The notes under the pieces: generated by a model | Database searches by the model: none | What the model was told of the DNA's origin: nothing | What the model saw: only the letters and a program-made list of their open reading frames with translations | From: Virgisporangium ochraceum | GTDB lineage: Bacteria; Actinomycetota; Actinomycetes; Mycobacteriales; Micromonosporaceae | Reading direction: 5' to 3' | NCBI RefSeq assembly: GCF_016863655.1 | Contig: NZ_BOPH01000082.1 | Coordinates: 1 to 64,000, forward strand | Length of the DNA: 64,000 nucleotides | Part shown: positions 33,986 to 42,274 of the stretch, one piece after another | Layout of the letters: each line of letters starts with the position of its first letter | Position numbering within the stretch: the first letter of the stretch is position 1 | Position numbers and translations under genes: made by a program

Positions 33986-34906
33986 ATGGCCGGCGAGAGC
34001 GCGGGCGGGGCCGGCGCGCCACACCCAGAGGCACAGGCCAAAAAGGTACAGGCCAAAAAGGTACAGGCTACAGCGGCACAGGCCACAGCGGCGCTGGTCG
34101 ACGAGGTGCTCGTGCCGACCCGGCGCCCTGACCTCCGGTGGGTCCGCCTCGCGGCCGCACTGCGTGGCCTCGCGGCCGGCGTCACCGAGACCGGCAGCAT
34201 CGAAGCTCTCCACGTGCAACGGTGGATCACGAGCGGGGTGCGGCATCCGCAGGCGCGGCACCGCATCGTCGCCGTGGTGGCGGGCAAGGGTGGTGTCGGT
34301 GCCTCGACCACCGCCCGGGCGACGGCGACGATTCTCGCCACGTTGCGCGCCGACACCGCGGCGGTGGTGTCGGTGCACCCCGATCCGGCGTTCGGCCGGT
34401 ACGCCGGCGTAAACGGACTCGAAGCCGTGGACCTGCGTTCCCGGCAGGCGGACCCGACCGTCGACGACCTGTTCGACCTCGTCGACCGGCTCTCCAACCG
34501 GCACACGTTCACGGTGCTCGATGTGGGCAACGACGCGTCGGCGGTCGCGCAGGCCGCCATCTCGAGCGCCGATCGGGTGATCGTGGTGACCGGAACGGGG
34601 CCGGAGTCCGTCGAACACGTCCGCCTGGGCCTGCGCCGCGCCCGCTACGGACGACCCGACGACGCCCCCGTCGAGCCGGTCGTCGCGGCGGTGCGCACCG
34701 CGTCGGGATCGGCGGGTAGGGCGGTGCGCGACCTGACCGAGCAGCTCGGCCTGCGCGCGGACAACCTCGTGACCGTCCCGTACGACCGGGAGCTGGCCCA
34801 CTCGGCCCGGGTGGGTCCGGCCGTACCCGGCCGGTCGACGCAGTCGGCGTTCCTGACGCTCGCCGCTCTCGTGGCCGCCGGCCCGACCGGTCAGCCCAGC
34901 CGGTAA
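33986..34906 (+). CDS. MinD-like ATPase with repeat N-terminus
   Basis: A 306-residue protein from ATG 33986, with no ribosome site. The N-terminal part contains an Ala/Gln/Lys repeat (QAKKVQAKKVQATAAQATAA). The MinD domain has IVAVVAGKGGVGASTTARAT, with signature Lys101 kept and the invariant lysine changed to Ala106, then FTVLDVGNDASAVAQAA and VIVVTGTGPESVEHVRLGLR. The closing SAFLTLAALVAAGP matches the other paralogues. It is divergent from the kinase and overlaps the convergent response regulator by 16 bases. Confidence 0.82.
   Translation: MAGESAGGAGAPHPEAQAKKVQAKKVQATAAQATAALVDEVLVPTRRPDLRWVRLAAALRGLAAGVTETGSIEALHVQRWITSGVRHPQARHRIVAVVAGKGGVGASTTARATATILATLRADTAAVVSVHPDPAFGRYAGVNGLEAVDLRSRQADPTVDDLFDLVDRLSNRHTFTVLDVGNDASAVAQAAISSADRVIVVTGTGPESVEHVRLGLRRARYGRPDDAPVEPVVAAVRTASGSAGRAVRDLTEQLGLRADNLVTVPYDRELAHSARVGPAVPGRSTQSAFLTLAALVAAGPTGQPSR
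34031..34090 (+). repeat. four 15-bp tandem units
   Basis: Units GCACAGGCCAAAAAG, GTACAGGCCAAAAAG, GTACAGGCTACAGCG and GCACAGGCCACAGCG encode a five-residue repeat. The A-rich runs are unusual for this DNA and the repeat could vary in copy number without changing frame. Confidence 0.85.
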
Positions 34907-35523
34907 CCGACTCCGCGCACGGTGTCGAGGGCGACGCGGTCGCCGAGCTTGGCGCGCAGGGCCGCGACGTGCGTGTCCAGCGTGCGAAACCGGACCCGCC
35001 GGCCTGTCGGCCACACCTCGGCCAGCAGGCGCTCCCGCGTCACCACCGCGCCGGGCTCGGCCAGCAGGAGCGCCAACAGCTGGAACTCCGTACCCGTCAA
35101 ACCGACCGGCACGCCGTCGACGAACGCCTCGCGCGTGTGCGGGTCCACCCGAACGGCCCCGACCACCGGTGGACGCGACGGTCGCCGCGCGACCGCGTCG
35201 AGACGGGCCCGGAGCGTCGCGACGTCGACCGGCTTCACGAGGTAGTCGTCGGCACCCGCGCGCAACGCGGCGGCCCGGTCCGGCTCACCGTCGCGTGCCG
35301 TCAGCACGACGATGCCCACGGCGCCGCGCTCACGGAACCGCCGGCACAGCGCGAAGCCGTCGCCGTCGGGCAGGCCCAGATCCAGCAGGACCAGGTCGAC
35401 CTCCGGCGCGGCCAGGGCCGATGCGACGGTGGCGGCGTGCGTGACGTCGTGTCCGAGCCGGCGGAGCACACCGGTGAGGACCCCGGCGAACCGGTCGTCG
35501 TCCTCCACCAGCAGGATCCGCAC
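34891..35523 (-). CDS. OmpR/PhoB-family response regulator (right)
   Basis: A 210-residue regulator. Receiver: EDD pocket, Asp48 in LLDLGLPDGDG, Lys97 in DDYLVKPV. DNA-binding domain: LTGTEFQLLALLL and RTLDTHVAALRAKLGDR. It is a close paralogue of the left regulator (6021-6692); both begin MRILLVEDD and share LPDGDG-x-ALCRR. It flanks the right end of the secretion locus and is near the histidine kinase gene, its likely partner, though not in the same operon. Confidence 0.93.
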   Translation of the reverse strand: MRILLVEDDDRFAGVLTGVLRRLGHDVTHAATVASALAAPEVDLVLLDLGLPDGDGFALCRRFRERGAVGIVVLTARDGEPDRAAALRAGADDYLVKPVDVATLRARLDAVARRPSRPPVVGAVRVDPHTREAFVDGVPVGLTGTEFQLLALLLAEPGAVVTRERLLAEVWPTGRRVRFRTLDTHVAALRAKLGDRVALDTVRGVGYRLG

Positions 35524-35593
35524 GACGCTAATTCTTCATCACATCAGCGGCGCTATCGCGTTGTCGTCGGCCGCCCGGTCCTAGTTTCGCCCG

Positions 35594-36841
35594 ATGGACC
35601 TGTTTCTCGACCTCGGGCAAGAGCCACAGTTCGAGCTGCCGCGGCGTCCCCGGCCCGGCAACCGGCGAAAGGTGTTCGTCGCCGCGGCCCTCGTCGTGGT
35701 CGTCGTGTCGGCGGTCGGACTCGCGACGTGGGACCGTCAGCCCGCCGGCGCCTACCCGACGGCCGCGCCCTCCGCCTCCGGGTCGCCCGGTCCCGCACCG
35801 GGCCCCGGCAGCGCCCCGGCGTCCGCGTCGGCGGCAGCGCGCCTGTACGGCCTGACGGCGACGGTGCTCAATCCCGATCAGGTCAGAATCGACTGGACCG
35901 GCGGCAGCGCCGACGCCACCGGCTGGACCGTCGCCCGCGACGGCACCGACGACAACGGCTTCGGCCCGTGGAGCACCGTCCTTCCGGCGACCGCCCGCAC
36001 CCACACGTTCAACATCCTGGTGGCCGGGTTCGACTACACGTTCACCCTCACGCCCCGCACCGCGACGGGAGCCGGCGAGGCGGCCCGCGTGACGGCCAAC
36101 ACCAACGGCACCTCGACCGGACCGGTGGCGTCCCCGTCGGGTCCCACCGATCCGCCGTCGAGCGGCGGAGGCACCCCGCCCGGCGACGGTGCGACGGCCG
36201 CGGCGACGCAGAACTGGGGAACGCCCGCCTGGAGCGAGGACTTCGACGGCACGGCGCTCGGTCCGGACTGGGGGGCCTACGACGATCCCACCAACCAGCA
36301 CGGCAACCGGCAGCCCGGGCAGTGCCGGGTGTCGGGCGGCATGCTGCGGCTGGTCTCCGAACCGGACAACCGGACCTGCGGCGTGGCCCACAGGAAGAAC
36401 CAGACCTACGGACGGTGGGAGGGCCGGGTCCGGTCCAGCGGCTCGGGATGGATGAGCCTGTTCATCATCTGGCCGCACGTGGAGGAACCGAAGTGGCCGG
36501 CGCTGGGCGAGTACGACTGGCGCGAGCACGAGGCCGGTGCCCGTTGTTTCACGGGGTTCCACCACTATCCCGACCACACTCCGAAGCGCCAGGAACAGCT
36601 GCCGGAGCGATGCGCCCCCGGCGGGACCTCGGAGTGGCACAACGTCGCCTTCGAATGGACGGCGACCCGGATGGCCGGATGGATCGACGGTGCCCTCTGG
36701 TACGAGTTCGACTGCGCCTCGTTGGCGGACCTGTGTCGCATGCCGGCCGGCCACGTCACCATCCAGAACGACAACCAGGGCCAGGCAAACGGAAGGAGTG
36801 CCATCACCGAAGTCGCGTGGATCCGAGGTTGGGAACTCTAG
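35594..36841 (+). CDS. membrane-anchored GH16-like glycosidase with FN3 domain
   Basis: A 415-residue protein. The membrane segment (about 26-46) follows an N-terminal cytosolic stretch, so the protein is anchored rather than released. A Pro/Ser linker and an FN3 domain (about 82-168; RIDWTGGSADATGWTVARDG) precede the catalytic domain (205-415). The catalytic motif reads E306-Y-D308-W-R-E311, fitting the ExDxxE pattern of GH16 but with Trp-Arg in place of the usual hydrophobic residues. WEGRVRSSGSGWMSLFIIWP and HNVAFEWTATRMAGWIDGAL are typical jelly-roll strands of the clan. The likely substrate is a beta-glucan or galactan; which one cannot be told. It is followed in the same direction by a secreted protein. 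Confidence 0.8.
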   Translation: MDLFLDLGQEPQFELPRRPRPGNRRKVFVAAALVVVVVSAVGLATWDRQPAGAYPTAAPSASGSPGPAPGPGSAPASASAAARLYGLTATVLNPDQVRIDWTGGSADATGWTVARDGTDDNGFGPWSTVLPATARTHTFNILVAGFDYTFTLTPRTATGAGEAARVTANTNGTSTGPVASPSGPTDPPSSGGGTPPGDGATAAATQNWGTPAWSEDFDGTALGPDWGAYDDPTNQHGNRQPGQCRVSGGMLRLVSEPDNRTCGVAHRKNQTYGRWEGRVRSSGSGWMSLFIIWPHVEEPKWPALGEYDWREHEAGARCFTGFHHYPDHTPKRQEQLPERCAPGGTSEWHNVAFEWTATRMAGWIDGALWYEFDCASLADLCRMPAGHVTIQNDNQGQANGRSAITEVAWIRGWEL

Positions 36842-36855
36842 GAAAGAGACGTGTG

Positions 36856-37242
36856 ATGACCATGATGCGACGCTGGACCCGGCGGGTCCTTGTCTCGACG
36901 CTCCTCGTGCCGGCGGCTGTCGTCGTCGGAGCCGCACCCGCGCACGCGGACCCGAGATGCACGGGGCGGGTGGAGGTGCTCGGCACCAGTGAACCGGGCA
37001 CGAGGGTGGTGGCCTCGTTCGCCCGCGGCGGCGCCAGCAACGTGTACCCGGGCAGAGGTGTCAGCGGGACCGAGTTGAGTCCCGTCGTCCGGTTCGGGAT
37101 CGTGGCCGACCAGGCCGCCTTCGTCGAATACTTCGACCTGCGCGACAACCGGCGCCTGGGCTCGGACGTCGTGGGGGTCGGCAGCTATGCCGTCAACCAG
37201 TGCCACAAGGCGGTGTTCTGGGTCGAACAGCTGGCCGGCTGA
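36856..37242 (+). CDS. small secreted protein, 128 residues
   Basis: ATG 36856 follows GGAAAGAG and lies 14 bases after the GH16-like stop, so the two are probably co-transcribed. Residues 1-31 are a signal peptide (MMRRWTRRVLVSTLLVPAAV, cleavage near AHA-DPR). The mature part of about 97 residues has two cysteines (CTGR and QCHK) that could form one disulfide. No known domain is recognised. Confidence 0.7.
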   Translation: MTMMRRWTRRVLVSTLLVPAAVVVGAAPAHADPRCTGRVEVLGTSEPGTRVVASFARGGASNVYPGRGVSGTELSPVVRFGIVADQAAFVEYFDLRDNRRLGSDVVGVGSYAVNQCHKAVFWVEQLAG

Positions 37243-37332
37243 CGCCGTCCAGCGGCGAGGACCGTCCACATGCGACAGTGCTTGCGGGCCGGTCCCCGCC
37301 GCGTAGGCGTGTACGTCAGTCCCAGCCGTGTG

Positions 37333-37635
37333 TCAGTCCTCGGCGCGGTAGTCGCGGAGCTCGCGACGGATCCGTTGGCGGTCCTGGCGGTTGGCCGTCC
37401 GGCGCCAGATCTGCCGTTCGCGGCTGCAGCTACCTCCGTCGCACTTCAGTACGTGGTAGCCGCCGCCGACCCAGTAGCAGCGGCCACGCGGCGCGGCACC
37501 GGCGACAGCCTCGGCGCTGATCTCCTCGGGAAGGGTGCACGGCCCGAACCGGTGATCGTGCACGGGAACGCTCGTCAGGCCGGGTGTCTCGGCCATCCGG
37601 ACCCATCGCGGCCGGGTCTTGTCGGTCCTGCTCAT
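37333..37635 (-). CDS. small conserved actinobacterial protein, 100 residues
   Basis: ATG 37635 has AAAGGTG upstream. The opening MSRTDKTRPRWVRMAETPG, a central HDHRFGPCTLP and a Cys/basic C-terminus (GGGYHVLKCDGGSCSRERQI) match a small cytosolic protein type widespread in Streptomyces and relatives, with no known function. It is convergent with the secreted protein gene. Confidence 0.75.
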   Translation of the reverse strand: MSRTDKTRPRWVRMAETPGLTSVPVHDHRFGPCTLPEEISAEAVAGAAPRGRCYWVGGGYHVLKCDGGSCSRERQIWRRTANRQDRQRIRRELRDYRAED

Positions 37636-37780
37636 ACGGGCACCTTTCGGCTCCGTGAAGCCCCGGGATGGGGCCGTCACAAGACCGGGTGCACCGCGAT
37701 CACCTCCGAGTCGGGGCCAGGCATGGATGACACTGTACCGCGCGCACCACGTCAGCCGGCTCGACGTGGAGGATGGTCGG

Positions 37781-38233
37781 ATGAGTAGCGGACCGCCGCG
37801 GCGGCTTGCCATAGAGCACGACGACCACCATGCCGAGCATGTGGGACACACGGCCGACGGACGGCAGTTCTTCCTGACGCGGCCGTTCGAACCGGGCACC
37901 CACGACGGCAACGACGGCCAGGAGTTCGTCGCGCTGTTCCTGTTCGACGCCGACGGCCGCTTCCTCGAAGCGAGGATCGACGCCTTCGGGCCCCGCGACA
38001 CGATGGACCGGGCCGCGGCCCGGGCGGCGTTCGACGGCAGGCTGCGGGACCTCGGTGACGTCACGTTCGCGCGCATCGAGGTCGAGCCGTTTGCGGTCGA
38101 GCGGTTCGGCACGACCTTCGGTCTCGTCCCGCGGGCGCCGGAGGACGACGACGACCGGTGGTGGGTCACCATCGAGCCCGGTGACTACATGGCGTTCACC
38201 GAGCCCTGGGACAGCGGCTACTACGACACCTGA
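37781..38233 (+). CDS. hypothetical protein, 150 residues
   Basis: ATG 37781 lies after GGAGG; the longer open frame upstream overlaps the divergent small gene's promoter and looks non-coding. The protein is acidic and soluble, with GRFLEARIDAFGPRDTMDRA and a C-terminal DRWWVTIEPGDYMAFTEPWD. I do not recognise a family. It is followed at 47 bases by another unrecognised gene on the same strand. Confidence 0.65.
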   Translation: MSSGPPRRLAIEHDDHHAEHVGHTADGRQFFLTRPFEPGTHDGNDGQEFVALFLFDADGRFLEARIDAFGPRDTMDRAAARAAFDGRLRDLGDVTFARIEVEPFAVERFGTTFGLVPRAPEDDDDRWWVTIEPGDYMAFTEPWDSGYYDT

Positions 38234-38280
38234 CCGGATCGGCCACCCCGCCTTGACGACGAGGGGTATGGTCGCGGCCC

Positions 38281-39240
38281 GTGGGTTACGACACGAGTTT
38301 CCATCCGGTCGACGTCGCGCTCCTCCACGACCGCGTCCTGCCGTACATCGCCGGGCACGGAGCCGACGACGACATCGACGACCTGGTGCAGCGTGCGGTG
38401 AGGCTCCGGCGGGTCCGGTTCCGGGCCAAGAGCTGGGCGCTCGGCGTCGCGCGGGCGACGCGTGACACCGGGGTCGACGCGTTCGACAGCATGCTGCACG
38501 TGTGGGGGCGGCCCTTCTTCATCGTGGCCGACGAGCCCGACGAGGTCGCCGACCTCGCGGTGCGTTACCTGAACACGCCGCTCGACGGCGTCGACGACCT
38601 GGCCCGCGAGATGGTGGCCCGGCTCGATCCCGCCCTCGTCGCGGCCGTGCGTCCCGACACCAGCGGCACCCTGCCCGACGACGCCGGTCTCACCGGGTCG
38701 TTCAGCTGGCGGCCGCGGGTCCTCCGGTCGTCGGTCGCGGCGCTGCGGGCCGGTGAGACCACGCTGACCTGGAACGGCGAGGAGCTCAAGCCGGCCGACG
38801 TCCTGGCGCAGGAGACGGTGTACATGCTCCTGCATGTCGCGTCCTTCCTCGTTCCCGGCTGGATGTCGCGCGGCAGGACCTGGCCGACCTACCTGCTCGA
38901 CGCGGGCGGCCTCCCGGAAGCCGGCTTCGGGCCACCCGACGACCTCCTGGGACCGCTCGCCGCCGAGTTCCCCCAGCTGCCGTGGACCAGCGAGGCCACG
39001 ATCATCGGGAACTACATGGTCGGTGGCTACGTCGCGCCGGCCGGGGTCCCCGCCACCCGCACCGCCCTCCGCGACGGCCGCGACGCGATCATCAGCGGAG
39101 CCGAGGCCAAGCTGGGCGCGTCGAACTGGGCGTTGGAGCTTCGGAAGATCGACGAGGCGCTGGCGCTGGCGCAGCGCCTCGGTGTCGGCTTCTGCGAGGC
39201 GACCGAGGTCTACAGCGGCATGACGGGCTCGCTCAACTGA
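38281..39240 (+). CDS. hypothetical protein, 319 residues
   Basis: The start is GTG 38281 (MGYDTSFHPVDVALLHDRVL). The protein is cytosolic and largely helical, with no membrane segment. It has a regular C-terminal block (GAEAKLGASNWALELRKIDE) and a conserved-looking N-terminus (YIAGHGADDDIDDLVQRAVR). I recognise no enzymatic motif. It is not obviously linked to the CHAT operon, which has its own upstream repeats. Confidence 0.7.
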   Translation: MGYDTSFHPVDVALLHDRVLPYIAGHGADDDIDDLVQRAVRLRRVRFRAKSWALGVARATRDTGVDAFDSMLHVWGRPFFIVADEPDEVADLAVRYLNTPLDGVDDLAREMVARLDPALVAAVRPDTSGTLPDDAGLTGSFSWRPRVLRSSVAALRAGETTLTWNGEELKPADVLAQETVYMLLHVASFLVPGWMSRGRTWPTYLLDAGGLPEAGFGPPDDLLGPLAAEFPQLPWTSEATIIGNYMVGGYVAPAGVPATRTALRDGRDAIISGAEAKLGASNWALELRKIDEALALAQRLGVGFCEATEVYSGMTGSLN

Positions 39241-39263
39241 CGGTGGTCGCCTCCCGGACCTAA

Positions 39264-39290
39264 TTGTCGGTCAGTTGTCGAACGCTTGTC
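39264..39290 (+). promoter_or_regulatory. three TTGTC repeats at 11-bp steps
   Basis: TTGTC at 39264, 39275 and 39286, all in one orientation and on one helical face, lie 61 bases before the first gene of the CHAT operon. Phased direct repeats are typical targets of OmpR/SARP-type winged helices; a protein with such a domain is encoded at 59804-61213. Confidence 0.5.
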
Positions 39291-39350
39291 AGGTCGGTCG
39301 AATCGCGATGCCAGATCATCGAACGAGCGGCACACCTCGAGGAGGGTGAG

Positions 39351-40172
39351 ATGGCCGACTCGTATGAGGTCTACGCCCGGGCGATGCGTGATCCGTGGCG
39401 CGGCTGGTGGGTGACCTGGCCGCTGTCGACAGCGGTCCGCGTGGGCCACGTCCTCGGGCTGACCGCCGGTGTCGTGCGCAGCGCGGGAACGCTGTCCGAA
39501 CGCGGAATCGATGTGCGGTGCGAAGCGGGATCGCCGCCGAGCGAGTTCACCTATGACGCCAACGGCTCCGCGGTGGTCAGGTTCAAGGCCGCCGGCGGGA
39601 GCGCGCAGGGCTTCTCGGCACTCGCCGAAGCCGATGCCGGCGCATCCATCGAGTTCCACCGTGACTCGACGGCTCTCGTGGTCTTTCACGGCTTGACCCA
39701 GACCGGTGTGAGCGACACGGTGGGGCTCGCGGGCGCACTCGTCCGACGCTACTGGGCCGGTGGCTGGGACGACGGACTTCTCGCCGTCACCGACGTCGTC
39801 GCGGCGCGGAGCGGCACGGTGCTGGCGGCGGCACGGCACGGGGCGTCGGCGGAGCTGCGTGTGTCGGCCACGCTCGGCGCCCCCCTCCGGCTCGCCGATC
39901 TGGCGACGGATGCGGCGGTGGTGCGGCGGAGCTTCCTGGGCCTGGAGTGGGTCGGCCGCGACGTGACGCCGTTCTACCGGGTGGTGCGGTTGCGCAAGAG
40001 CTGGCTCGGCCGTCTCAGGGAGGACTACGGGCCACGTGCACCCGGCCGGGGAGCGGCTCCGGTGCCGGTGCCGCCGCTTCTGTTGGAGCAGGCGCATGAC
40101 GATCCGGACCTGGTCGTGGAGACCATGTCCGCCGCCGAACAGGCACCGTTCCCGCCCGGTCCCGCCGGTTGA
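39351..40172 (+). CDS. unrecognised protein, candidate effector of the CHAT operon
   Basis: A 273-residue protein. ATG 39351 has GGAGGG upstream. It opens MADSYEVYARAMRDPWRGWW and has WPLSTAVRVGHVLG, then VRSAGTLSERGIDVRCEAGS, followed by a Gly/Ala/Ser-rich beta-strand series and a basic C-terminal helix (FYRVVRLRKSWLGRLREDY). There is no signal peptide or stable membrane helix. It is the first gene of the operon, 17 bases before the CHAT protease gene. In known CHAT systems the neighbour is often the protease substrate or a pore-forming effector; that role is inferred from position and the amphipathic strand pattern only. Confidence 0.6.
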   Translation: MADSYEVYARAMRDPWRGWWVTWPLSTAVRVGHVLGLTAGVVRSAGTLSERGIDVRCEAGSPPSEFTYDANGSAVVRFKAAGGSAQGFSALAEADAGASIEFHRDSTALVVFHGLTQTGVSDTVGLAGALVRRYWAGGWDDGLLAVTDVVAARSGTVLAAARHGASAELRVSATLGAPLRLADLATDAAVVRRSFLGLEWVGRDVTPFYRVVRLRKSWLGRLREDYGPRAPGRGAAPVPVPPLLLEQAHDDPDLVVETMSAAEQAPFPPGPAG

Positions 40173-40189
40173 GGACCGTCGGAGACCAC

Positions 40190-42274
40190 ATGCGCACACT
40201 GACCGTTCGGATCGTGACACCGGAGGACACCCCCGGCTGGCACGTCCAGCTGTGGTCGCAGCCGGACGGCCACCACGCCGAACTCGTGGCGACCGCGCCG
40301 CTCGGGGAGGACCTCGTGCGCGTCGCGGCGGGCGAACACGGGCAGTGGGCCCTGGCACCGAGCCTGTTCGGTGCCGGCACCGACACCGCTGATCGGCGTG
40401 CCATGGGGGAGCGGCTGTTCATGGCGACATTCCGTGGTGAGGTGGCCCGGCGGTGGTCGGTGGAGCGCGCGGCCGCGACCCCCGCGCATCCGGTGCGGGT
40501 GCGCCTGGACGTCGCGTCACCAGTGCTCAGGGCCCTTCCCTGGGAGCTCGTCCGCGAAGGGACGCAGTGGTTGTACCGGCGCGACGAGCTGATCTGGAGC
40601 CGGGGTCCGATGCGGGGACCAGAACCCGCGCCGCCGGCCGAGCACGGTCCCTTGCGTGTCCTGGTCGTCGTGTGCAGCCCGGACGACCCCCAGTTCCGTG
40701 CCGATGACGAAATCGCCCACATCGAGGCGGCGCTGGCGGGGATCAACGGCCTGGCCCATACCGAGGTACTCGACGGGCCCAGCCGGTACCGCCTGGCCGA
40801 GACGATCGATGATCTGCGTCCGCACGTGCTGCACGTCATCGGACACGGAATGCCCCGGCCGGGCACCGGCGGCGCGGCTCTCCACTTCAACTGGATGCGG
40901 CCCAACCGGCACCCGGTCGACCATCCGGAGCCGTGGGAACTCATGGCCGAGCATGTCGACGAGTTGTCGATGAAGTGGAAACCGCGGCTGGTCGTACTCA
41001 ACGCATGCCGCACCGCCGGGGATCCGATGGAGGTGATCGGCGGCCTCGCCGCGGCATTCCTGGACTCGGGAGTGCGCGCCGTGGTGTCGATGCAGGCCGA
41101 CATCGACTCGCCGGCCGCCGTCATCTTCTCCTCGGCGTTGTACCGGGCCATCGCCGACAGCTGCCGGATCGACAAGGCGGTCGCGCTCGCCCGTCGGGCA
41201 ATCGCGCTCCAGGTCGCGGACACCGACTGCTGGGCCCTTCCGGTCCTGGACCTGACGCATCCGCCGGGGTGTGTTCTTCCCCGGTCCTTCGTGGCCGACC
41301 CGCACCTGGTCGCCGACGTTCGCGCCCGACGCGGCTACGCCGACCTGCGCCGGTTCCTCGACCGCTCCACGGAACGTAGGACGGCCTGGTGGACGCTCGA
41401 TCCGCCGATGGAGCCGGAGCCGGTCCGGGAGCCAGGACGGTCGCTGCTGGTGATCGGCGGGTCGGCGGACCCGAAGACGAGGAGCGGCAAGACCTGGCTC
41501 GTCTATTGGAGCCTGCTGGCCTGCTTCCTGCGTGGGAACCGAGTCACCTACGTCGACCTGTCAAGCCCCGTCGCCTACGGTGACCCGACACGTCGGGCCG
41601 TCGCGGGTGGCGTCAAGGACTGGACCACCGCGCTGCGGATGATCCGGGACGCCTGTCAGGACCCACGACAGCCCGAACCTCTTCCCTGCAAAGCGTTCTA
41701 CGGGTTCAACGCGGTCCTGAACGCCCTGCTGCGGGGCGCGGCGCCACCGACGGCGGACATCGGGGAGCCGGTGCGGGATGAGGGCCTCGGCTTCGACGAC
41801 GACGTGAGCCGACCCGACGGGCGGAAGGCCGAGATCTTCGCGACCTTCTTCGACGCGTTGGCCGCCGTGTCCCCTGACCGGCTGCATGTGATCGCGCTCG
41901 ACAACGTGCACCGCATCATGGAGGGCGCGTTCGACGACGTGTTCTATCCCCTGTTCCTGGGCCCGGTCGCGGCGCGGCGTCACCGCGGGCTGCGTGTGGT
42001 GGTGACCGGCCAGAACGAATGGCTGGACAACCATCTGCCGAGCGGGGACCACCACCTGTGTCAGCGGATAGAGGTGGGCGGGTTTGCGGCCGGCGACTAC
42101 ATGCGCCTGGCCCGGGACTACTGCCGGCGCAACGGGCTGGCTTTCGAGAGGCTGGAAATCTTGTTCCAGAAGATCCAGGAGCTCCTGTACGGCGGCGGCT
42201 ACGCGCCGGTGACCTCCTTCGACGAGATCAAGGCGATGGCCACGAGGCTGGGTCTCGACGGGTTACGGACATGA
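40190..42274 (+). CDS. CHAT protease fused to a P-loop ATPase domain
   Basis: A 694-residue protein from ATG 40190; TTG 40169 upstream is less likely. The caspase-like CHAT domain (about 70-400) has its catalytic pair intact: His219 in LHVIGHGMP and Cys273 in LVVLNACRTAGDP. A second half (about 415-694) has Walker A DPKTRSGKTWLVYW with Lys434, a Walker B-like strand RLHVIALDNVHRIM, and LRVVVTGQNEWLD. The pairing suggests a nucleotide-controlled protease that cuts target proteins when triggered. The stop overlaps the STAND gene start (ATGA). Confidence 0.88.
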   Translation: MRTLTVRIVTPEDTPGWHVQLWSQPDGHHAELVATAPLGEDLVRVAAGEHGQWALAPSLFGAGTDTADRRAMGERLFMATFRGEVARRWSVERAAATPAHPVRVRLDVASPVLRALPWELVREGTQWLYRRDELIWSRGPMRGPEPAPPAEHGPLRVLVVVCSPDDPQFRADDEIAHIEAALAGINGLAHTEVLDGPSRYRLAETIDDLRPHVLHVIGHGMPRPGTGGAALHFNWMRPNRHPVDHPEPWELMAEHVDELSMKWKPRLVVLNACRTAGDPMEVIGGLAAAFLDSGVRAVVSMQADIDSPAAVIFSSALYRAIADSCRIDKAVALARRAIALQVADTDCWALPVLDLTHPPGCVLPRSFVADPHLVADVRARRGYADLRRFLDRSTERRTAWWTLDPPMEPEPVREPGRSLLVIGGSADPKTRSGKTWLVYWSLLACFLRGNRVTYVDLSSPVAYGDPTRRAVAGGVKDWTTALRMIRDACQDPRQPEPLPCKAFYGFNAVLNALLRGAAPPTADIGEPVRDEGLGFDDDVSRPDGRKAEIFATFFDALAAVSPDRLHVIALDNVHRIMEGAFDDVFYPLFLGPVAARRHRGLRVVVTGQNEWLDNHLPSGDHHLCQRIEVGGFAAGDYMRLARDYCRRNGLAFERLEILFQKIQELLYGGGYAPVTSFDEIKAMATRLGLDGLRT

